The position numbers were made by a program, and so were the translations under genes. The notes under the pieces are model-generated. The model did not search any database. It was not told the DNA's origin and saw only the letters and a list, made by a program, of their open reading frames with translations. Positions 7,701-11,710 of a stretch of 17,130 nt of DNA are shown here, piece by piece. Position 1 is the first letter of the stretch. Every line of letters begins with the position of its first letter. Source of the DNA: an uncultured Planctomycetaceae bacterium (GTDB taxonomy: Bacteria > Planctomycetota > Planctomycetia > Pirellulales > Pirellulaceae); contig CAIYOB010000621.1 of the NCBI GenBank assembly GCA_903927685.1, positions 1 through 17,130 on the forward strand, given 5' to 3'.

Positions 7701-8298
7701 AAGTCGGCTCGGCGCCGTCCGCGACCACGGTTTGCAGACAGCGGCTTCCGGACTGGGCTCCCGTGCTGCTCCACGCTGCCCGGTGCTGGTCGTCAGGCTG
7801 GTCGTGCACCCAGCCGTCGGGAACGCCGTCCTCGCCGAACTCCACATCGCCGTTGATCAAACCGGCGCGCGCCGGCAGGAAGTCGGGCACTTGGCCGGCC
7901 TGGGGGTTGTCACTGTAGACGTAGTACACCGCCGTCGCTGCGGGCGGGCATTCCACGGGGATGAGCAGCGTGCAGCCGTCGGGAATCGGGCCGCGTTCCA
8001 CCGCGCTGCCGCGGGAATCGCGCAGCACAAATAGCAGTTCCGTGCCGCGGGCATCACAGACGCGCACGGCTTCCGCTCGCTGGCCGGTCAGCGGCAGCTG
8101 GTTGGCGCCCGTCCCCACGACACAGGCAACGGGCAAGCCGCTCCAGGGTTGAGAGCCGTCGTTGGCGATCTGTACCGGTATCCGCTGGCGCCACCAGCCG
8201 CTGCCGTCCAGGTACAGCGGATGATGCCAGGGGGCGGCGAGTACGGCGGAGGTCCACAGAAGCAGTAATTCGGCAAGCAGCAAGGTCCGGCGTGTCAT
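4702..8298 (-). CDS. Large exported DUF4091/GH123-like glycosidase with carbohydrate-binding-type domains
   Basis: A 1198-residue protein. Residues 1-21 are a Sec signal peptide (M-T-R-R-T then a Leu-rich core to V-L-A-A). Residues about 33-145 resemble a DUF2341-type beta domain (G-W-W-R-Q-R-I-P-V, later V-Y-Y-V-Y-S-D-N-P). Two jelly-roll modules of CBM/CenC type follow at about 147-297 (N-G-D-V-E-F-G) and 432-590 (N-L-V-R-N-P-S-F-E-Q-G). A beta-rich domain covers about 615-780. The catalytic-type DUF4091/GH123 domain lies at about 785-1150, with Y-I-S-D-E-P-F (D937-E938) and the late signature R-L-E-Q-A-R-E-G-V-E-D-Y-E-Y. In GH123 N-acetylgalactosaminidases an adjacent Asp-Glu pair is catalytic, and D937-E938 fits that place. 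Activity on an N-acetylated glycan is inference; many DUF4091 proteins are uncharacterised. The start at 8298 begins the signal peptide, but no good ribosome site precedes it. Confidence 0.85.
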   Translation of the reverse strand: MTRRTLLLAELLLLWTSAVLAAPWHHPLYLDGSGWWRQRIPVQIANDGSQPWSGLPVACVVGTGANQLPLTGQRAEAVRVCDARGTELLFVLRDSRGSAVERGPIPDGCTLLIPVECPPAATAVYYVYSDNPQAGQVPDFLPARAGLINGDVEFGEDGVPDGWVHDQPDDQHRAAWSSTGAQSGSRCLQTVVADGAEPTWIATRQQGIAIVGGARYRLQAWVKAQAVRGMCGWYLHIGNQAEPMLTAPMLPAGEGTFDWKSVALEFTAPAEADRLDLGTVLRGTGTTWFDNAVLQCLSPGSLRSTIQPVETLDLREIGRDAAWPESGSGVQRPYRAIVQTLNMGETAVARTLVTIELGRLQARLRGRLDLGSILVTRDGRAVEHCLLGDQLLCAADLPARSLSVFHVYCAAADPPAGPAEASTTTMADSACNLVRNPSFEQGQPLPADWTATGDSPPEGVTLDVADPRRDAFGARCVRLHVPASAPKAWRGWRQDVPVQAGRAYLVSAWVKCQDVNDGDVRLHAHFRTADGQLSQRGGFASVGPAISGSGDWTLMLGTLTTPDDTATLQLHLTMEGHGTVWHDSVAVVEVASGDLLRIESQQPPAGTGLAIWQVPAVIKVFPDDVPLDARTSPAAVEIEAARNEQEALQLAVRSARSVPEVRVQVEPPVGPQGVALDGVRVEVVGFVPIDCRSNYYQSQSPAWQRKIPAGAARGDGWPGLWPDPLLPVSTCALAADVTQPIWITVTVPRDAPAGDYQGRVRLLAPDGELAAIPFRVHVWDFALPDESHVAAIYDVRFGSGGRQWGQSLDAAYPELIRFLAARRLCPDTIQPGPVFRRENGKVTADFTAFDQAAQVYFDELKFPFAYTPWDLYLFGWGHPPKAVFGERPYEGESPFESADRGRLRPEYKQAYQAMLRLYWQHLRDKGWNRRVVLYISDEPFDQHERIRQQMKALCDMIHEVDPEIPIYSSTWKHVPEWDGFLNIWGIGHYGLVPPDTIARLRSGGARVWFTTDGQMCTDTPYCAVERLLPHYCFQYGAQAYEFWGVAWQTYDPYRFGWHSFIHQSSEPGQATWVRYPNGDGFLIYPPPSVPQVPGGKNADTATPSAHPGPVSSIRLEQAREGVEDYEYLHLLAARIQSARGSGRSVAEAEQALAAARSLVQIPNAGGYYSTRILPQPERLYQTRRTIARAIEGLNRSGR

Positions 8299-8361
8299 GG
8301 GACAACTCACAAAACGGCGTGATGAAGACAAACAAGAGGTTAAGGACTCAGGATTGCCGGG

Positions 8362-8435
8362 GTGGCTGTGGTCGAGTGCCGCGAGCCCACCGTCCGCGGG
8401 CATTCCGGGGGCTCGCTGCGCTCGACCCCGGCCAC
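8362..8435. repeat. Long imperfect inverted repeat, GCGAGCCC family (copy 1)
   Basis: Arms of 27 nt (8362-8388 and 8409-8435) fold around a 20-nt loop with two mismatches (8369/8428 and 8380/8417) and two T-G wobbles. The core GTCGAG-x-GC-x-GCGAGCCC recurs in the palindrome at 9977-10029 on the other side of the oxidoreductase gene. No transposase gene is attached. It looks like a REP or MITE-like intergenic palindrome. Confidence 0.8.
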
Positions 8436-8499
8436 GCTTCCCTTGCTTCTCCTCATTAACCTCGTACCACTCGCGGTGCAGGCGGCCGCGATTCGCGTC

Positions 8500-8529
8500 T
8501 TGACTTGGCTATCGCCTTGTCCCCACAAT
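8500..8529 (+). promoter_or_regulatory. Possible promoter of the second Gfo/Idh/MocA gene
   Basis: TTGACT (8500-8505) is 5/6 to the -35 consensus and is followed after 18 nt by CACAAT (8524-8529), 4/6 to the -10. Transcription would start about 75 nt before the ATG at 8614. Confidence 0.35.
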
Positions 8530-8613
8530 ACTACCTGCTTTCCCTGCCGCGGCATATTGGTCGGCTCCCGCCTGCCAGCCTGGCCCCACCCTATTTCCCG
8601 AAAGGACCTCACC

Positions 8614-9948
8614 ATGACCGTAACTCGTCGTTCGTTCCTCCAACGCACCGCTGCAGCGGCCGTTGCGGCTCCGTTCATCCTGCCGTCGCGGATCTGGGCC
8701 GCCGAGACGCCGCCGAATTCGCGGCTGACGATGGGCTTCATCGGCATGGGCAAGCAGAACAAACACCTGCTGGGCGGCTTCCTCGGTTCCGAAACCCAGG
8801 TTCTCGCGGTCTGCGACGTGGACACCAATCGCCGTGACGCGGCCAAGAAGCGGGTTGACGAGTACTATGCCAGCCAGGCGGGACGAGGCGGCGACTGTGC
8901 GGCCTACAACGACTTCAACGAGATCATCGCCCGCAAGGATATCGACGCCGTCTGCATCGCCACGCCGGACCACTGGCACACGATCATCATGCTGGCGGCG
9001 CTGCGGGCCGGCAAGGACGTGTATTGCGAAAAGCCGCTGACGCACAACGTGCACGAGGCCATCGAAGTCATCCGGGCCGTGGACGCCAACCAGCGGGTCC
9101 TGCAAACCGGTTCGATGCAGCGCTCGTCGAAGGAATTCCGCGTCGCCTGCGAACTGGTCTGCAACGGTGCGATCGGCAAGCTGGAACGCGTCGAGTGCAG
9201 CTTTGGCGATCCCGGAGTCCCGTGCAATCTGCCGGAGGAGCCGATGGAGCCCGGCTTGGATTGGAACCTGTGGGTGGGTCCTGCCCCGATGCGGCCGTAC
9301 AATTCCGTGCTCAGCCCGCGCGGCTTGCACGACCATTTCCCGAACTGGCGAGCCTATCGCGAATTCGGCGGCGGCATGGTCACGGATTGGGGCGCCCATC
9401 ATCTGGATATTGCCCAATGGGCGCTGGGCGACAACGGTCCGGTCGAGGTACTGCCGCCGGAGAAGGAGGGCGCCAAGCGAGGGGCCAAGTTGGTCTATGC
9501 CAACGGCGTGACCGTCGAGCACAAGGATGGTTTCGGCGTCCACTTCTACGGCACGGAGGGCGAGGTCCAGGTGAACCGCGGCAAATTCACCTTCCAACGC
9601 GGTGACCAGATGATTGCGTCCTTCACAGGACGCGAAGAAGGGGAAAAGAAGACGTCCTGTGCCGCCCAGGTCCAAATCGCCGAACGCGACTTCCTGAAAG
9701 ACGCCAAGGTCAAACTGTACGACAGCAAGAACCACCTGGGCAATTTCTTGGACTGCGTCAAGGACCGCACCAAGCCGATCACCAGTGAACAGGTTGGCGG
9801 CCGCACGGCAATCTGCTGCCACCTGATGAACCAGGTGTACTACCACCAACAGAAGATCCAGTGGGATCCGGAGAAGTTCGCCCTGGTCGGCGGCACCGGC
9901 GATCCCGCCTGGCTGACCCGCGAGTATCGCAGTCCGTGGAGCGTGTAG
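8614..9948 (+). CDS. TAT-exported Gfo/Idh/MocA family oxidoreductase (second copy)
   Basis: A 444-residue protein. It opens with T-R-R-S-F-L-Q (arginines 5-6), an Ala-rich hydrophobic stretch and W-A-A near residue 30, a standard twin-arginine signal. The Rossmann fold follows with G-F-I-G-M-G (residues 41-46), V-C-D-V-D, A-T-P-D-H-W-H and the family E139-K140-P141. The C-terminal alpha/beta domain carries D-W-G-A-H-H-L-D-I (D258 to I266), a motif common in planctomycete members and containing the histidine usually placed at the active site. The protein would oxidise or isomerise a sugar derivative in the periplasm with a pre-loaded cofactor. The start is clear: AAAGGA lies 8 nt upstream and the TAT N-region begins there. 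It is divergent from the GH123-like gene and clearly distinct in sequence from the first copy, so it is not a recent duplicate. The substrate is unknown. Confidence 0.93.
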   Translation: MTVTRRSFLQRTAAAAVAAPFILPSRIWAAETPPNSRLTMGFIGMGKQNKHLLGGFLGSETQVLAVCDVDTNRRDAAKKRVDEYYASQAGRGGDCAAYNDFNEIIARKDIDAVCIATPDHWHTIIMLAALRAGKDVYCEKPLTHNVHEAIEVIRAVDANQRVLQTGSMQRSSKEFRVACELVCNGAIGKLERVECSFGDPGVPCNLPEEPMEPGLDWNLWVGPAPMRPYNSVLSPRGLHDHFPNWRAYREFGGGMVTDWGAHHLDIAQWALGDNGPVEVLPPEKEGAKRGAKLVYANGVTVEHKDGFGVHFYGTEGEVQVNRGKFTFQRGDQMIASFTGREEGEKKTSCAAQVQIAERDFLKDAKVKLYDSKNHLGNFLDCVKDRTKPITSEQVGGRTAICCHLMNQVYYHQQKIQWDPEKFALVGGTGDPAWLTREYRSPWSV

Positions 9949-9976
9949 CAGCAGCTGTACGTGTGGGTGAATTGAA

Positions 9977-10029
9977 TCGATCGCAGCGAGCCCGCGGAAC
10001 AGATTGGACGTCGGGCTCGCTGCACTCGA
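9977..10029. repeat. Imperfect inverted repeat, GCAGCGAGCCC family (copy 2)
   Basis: Arms 9977-9994 and 10012-10029 pair at 16 of 18 positions (mismatches at 9981/10025 and 9982/10024) around a 17-nt loop. The core TCGA-xx-GCAGCGAGCCCG matches the arms of the palindrome at 8362-8435. It begins 28 nt after the stop of the second oxidoreductase gene and could also form its transcript 3' end. Confidence 0.75.
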
Positions 10030-10113
10030 AGACGGGTGAAAGATAAGGGTACACATGGTCTGGGGTACATCTGGTCCCAGCCATACAGGAACCCGGTCTC
10101 GACCTCCCATTCA

Positions 10114-10133
10114 CCCTCCCGCTTGCGGGAGGG
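10114..10133 (-). repeat. GC-rich hairpin downstream of the thioredoxin lipoprotein gene
   Basis: CCCTCCCGC (10114-10122) and GCGGGAGGG (10125-10133) are perfect 9-nt complements separated by TT; in RNA this is most likely an 8-bp stem with a 4-nt loop. It lies about 35 nt past the minus-strand stop at 10168 and could end that transcript, although no U-tract follows. The same short palindrome is, from memory, frequent between genes in many high-GC bacteria. Confidence 0.6.
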
Positions 10134-10167
10134 GCGGACGCGGTAGCGGCCGGGGAGGGCTGCCGCC

Positions 10168-10821
10168 TTAGTTCGAGGCCGCGGCTCGATGTCCCGCGTC
10201 CTGCTCCAGCAATCGTTCGACCCAGGGCGCGATGTGCTTTTCGTACGTAAAGCCCTCGTCGCCGTACAAGCTGTCGTCGTTGTCAAACCGCTTGGACAAC
10301 TGGCCATCCGGGCCATAGACCAGCACGGCGGGGATCGAGCCCAGTTTCTGACGCCGAAACACTTCGTCCGCCGCGTCGCTGCAGATCACGTTCTCGAACG
10401 TGGCGCCGTGCTTGGTCAAAAACTCGCTGACCGCCGGACGGAACGACTCCGGGGTCTCCCCGGCTGCGCCGGAATAGTCCAGGTTGACGCCCAGGCAGAC
10501 GACATCGTCCGCGTGGTCCCGCTGCAACTTGACCAGGTTCGGGAACTCGCGGACGCAGGGAACGCACCAGGTCGACCACAGATCGAGGACGACCACCTTG
10601 CCCGAGTGAGCCGCGAGCCGTTTCTGGGTCTCGTCCCAGCTGGTCACGGCCAGCCGGAGCGTCGCTGGCTGTGGTGCCGGTGTGACGTTGCCCATCGGCG
10701 CCGCCGGGACGGCCGGTTCGTGGCTCCCGCTGGGCTGCGTTGCCGGCGGCCCCGCCGGACGCTCGCCACAGCCGAAGCAGGACAGGAGGATCAGGCCAAC
10801 ACAGGCGTGAGTTCGTTTCAT
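10168..10821 (-). CDS. TlpA/ResA-like thioredoxin-fold lipoprotein
   Basis: A 217-residue envelope protein. The first 18 residues are a lipoprotein-type signal (hydrophobic V-G-L-I-L-L-S-C-F-G-C-G; acylation at C18 or less likely C15), followed by a Pro/Ala-rich linker to about residue 52. The thioredoxin fold has the active site W85-C86-V87-P88-C89 after the strand K-V-V-V-L-D-L-W, and the cis-proline region G-S-I-P-A-V-L-V-Y-G (P164). An insertion between these, including L-D-Y-S-G-A-A-G-E-T-P, is typical of AhpC/TSA-TlpA relatives. Such proteins reduce or exchange disulfides outside the cytoplasm. Its neighbour 101 bp upstream on the same strand is the candidate selenoprotein, so this may be its electron partner; that is inference. 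No clear Shine-Dalgarno precedes the ATG at 10821, which was chosen because the signal peptide starts there. Confidence 0.88.
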   Translation of the reverse strand: MKRTHACVGLILLSCFGCGERPAGPPATQPSGSHEPAVPAAPMGNVTPAPQPATLRLAVTSWDETQKRLAAHSGKVVVLDLWSTWCVPCVREFPNLVKLQRDHADDVVCLGVNLDYSGAAGETPESFRPAVSEFLTKHGATFENVICSDAADEVFRRQKLGSIPAVLVYGPDGQLSKRFDNDDSLYGDEGFTYEKHIAPWVERLLEQDAGHRAAASN

Positions 10822-10860
10822 GGCTTCGCGCGGGGAAAGAAAATTCGGGGGAGAAACAAG

Positions 10861-10890
10861 GCACGCCCCGAGCGAGTGCCCGGGGCGCGC
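10861..10890 (-). repeat. GC-rich intercistronic hairpin in the redox pair
   Basis: CGCCCCG (10864-10870) pairs with CGGGGCG (10881-10887) around a 10-nt loop; GC/GC pairs extend it on the outside past one mismatch (10863/10888). It lies 33 nt after the stop of the candidate selenoprotein gene and 40 nt before the start of the thioredoxin lipoprotein gene. It might adjust the ratio of the two products. Confidence 0.45.
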
Positions 10891-10922
10891 CGAAGGACGC
10901 AGAAACAGGGGCTGGGTGCCCG

Positions 10923-11483
10923 CTAGTCGAGGATGGCTTTCGTCCCCTCGACAATCCCCTTGACGGCCTCTGCGTTCAGGCCGCCGACGGGAACCGCGTG
11001 ATTGGCTTTCACCGTCTTGCCCTTGTAGTGCATCACGGTGACCGCCGCTTGGTCGTTGATCTTGAACCGGTCGGCGTCGGCGGTAATCGTCAACGCGACG
11101 TTCTTCAGGTTGTGCTTCGTGCCGAACTCGGCGATCTTCGCCTTGTAGTCGTCGGTGGGCTCGCCGATGAAGTTGATCACGGCAGCGAGCTTCTTCTCCT
11201 GGTTTTCCGCGACGAGCTTGTCGATCTGCTTGGCCAAACTGGCCAAGGCGTCATCGGGCGTCTTTGCCAAGGCAAAAACGACCGGACGGCCGCCCAGCCG
11301 TCACGTATAGCACAACGATTTCCCGAGGTCGACGCCGTCGTCGGCGCCTCCACTCTTCGTGCACGAGTAGCTCCCGATCGGATCGCCGACCGGGATGCCG
11401 CTGGTGAATCCCTCGGCCCGCAGGCACGAGGCGGCGGTGCACAGCAACAAGGCTGCTGCCACCCACTGACCTTGGACTTTCAT
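10923..11483 (-). CDS. Candidate selenoprotein: exported thioredoxin-like protein with in-frame TGA in a Cys-x-x-TGA motif
   Basis: Read through one TGA, this frame gives 186 residues. The ATG at 11483 has AGGAG 9 nt upstream. A signal peptide (residues 1 to about 23, V-A-A-A-L-L-L-C-T-A-A-S-C-L-R-A) is followed by G-I-P-V-G-D-P-I-G-S-Y-S, G-K-S-L-C58-Y-T, then the TGA (codon 61, 11303-11301), then R-L-G-G-R-P-V-V-F-A-L and a regular alpha/beta protein to the stop at 10923. The late V-T-V-M-H-Y-K-G-K-T-V strand pair is thioredoxin-like. From memory, planctomycete relatives read G-K-x-L-C-Y-R-C-K-Y-G-x-R-P here, which puts a Cys where the TGA is. I therefore read C58-x-x-U61, a selenocysteine redox pair. 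The motif precedes the first core strand, unlike classical thioredoxin, so the role is uncertain. Alternatives are a nonsense mutation, a sequencing error, or two separate small genes (the second from TTG 11270). Confidence 0.6.
11259..11303 (-). promoter_or_regulatory. Candidate SECIS-like stem-loop region directly after the in-frame TGA
   Basis: Bacterial selenocysteine insertion needs an RNA hairpin just 3' of the UGA. On the minus strand the nine bases after TGA (11300-11292) pair fully, with wobbles, to 11287-11279 around a GGCC loop; A and G of the UGA can add two more pairs. A second 9-bp stem follows (11280-11272 with 11267-11259, loop CTTG). An alternative wobble-rich fold puts a GTCC loop 13 nt after the UGA. 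Bacterial SECIS loops normally lie about 16-37 nt after the UGA with a G in the first two positions. The G-first loops here are a little close, and the well-placed second loop lacks the early G, so the match is partial. Confidence 0.35.
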
Positions 11484-11674
11484 AAGTTGCTTCTCCTTTT
11501 CCACGAAAACACAACGACACCATCGCCGCCCGGTGGGCACCCAGCGCACGTCCGTGGCGGCATCCATCAACGTTCCCCGATATCTTACCCGCTGCCGGAG
11601 GCGAGGGAAAGGCAACCCCGGGAAAGGCCCGTCGGCCGCGAGCTTGCCAGAATCCCTGGAAAGAGCGAACATAA

Positions 11675-11692
11675 AAGGTGTCGGGGCACCTT
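11675..11692 (+). repeat. Small hairpin in the lon-like gene leader
   Basis: AAGGTG (11675-11680) pairs with CACCTT (11687-11692) around TCGGGG, ending 18 nt before the protease ATG and 10 nt before its AAAGGT ribosome site. From memory, close relatives of this short palindrome are scattered between genes in planctomycetes, so it may be a repeat rather than a control element. Confidence 0.45.
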
Positions 11693-11710
11693 CCGTTCAG
11701 AAAGGTCACC

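Larger units (their letters stand above)
8299..8613. other. Divergent intergenic region with a long imperfect hairpin
   Basis: This 315-bp region separates the GH123-like gene (minus) from the second oxidoreductase gene (plus), so it must contain both promoters unless one is distant. It holds the long palindrome at 8362-8435 and a candidate plus-strand promoter at 8500-8529. I found no convincing minus-strand promoter and no protein-like frame. Confidence 0.6.

Noticed and set aside
8509..10110. 533-codon minus-strand open frame opposite the second oxidoreductase gene
   Set aside because: It is the antisense shadow of a well-supported Gfo/Idh/MocA gene, with no start context or family features.
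10923..11270. Stand-alone 115-residue gene starting at TTG 11270
   Set aside because: The conserved-looking segment R-L-G-G-R-P-V-V-F-A-L lies upstream of this TTG in the same frame, and no ribosome site was seen before it. Read-through of the TGA explains the sequence better.
11484..11710. Sigma70-type promoters for the candidate selenoprotein and the Lon-family gene
   Set aside because: TTGCCA on the plus strand and TAAGAT on the minus strand were noticed, but the spacings to matching partner boxes were wrong, so no promoter is called.
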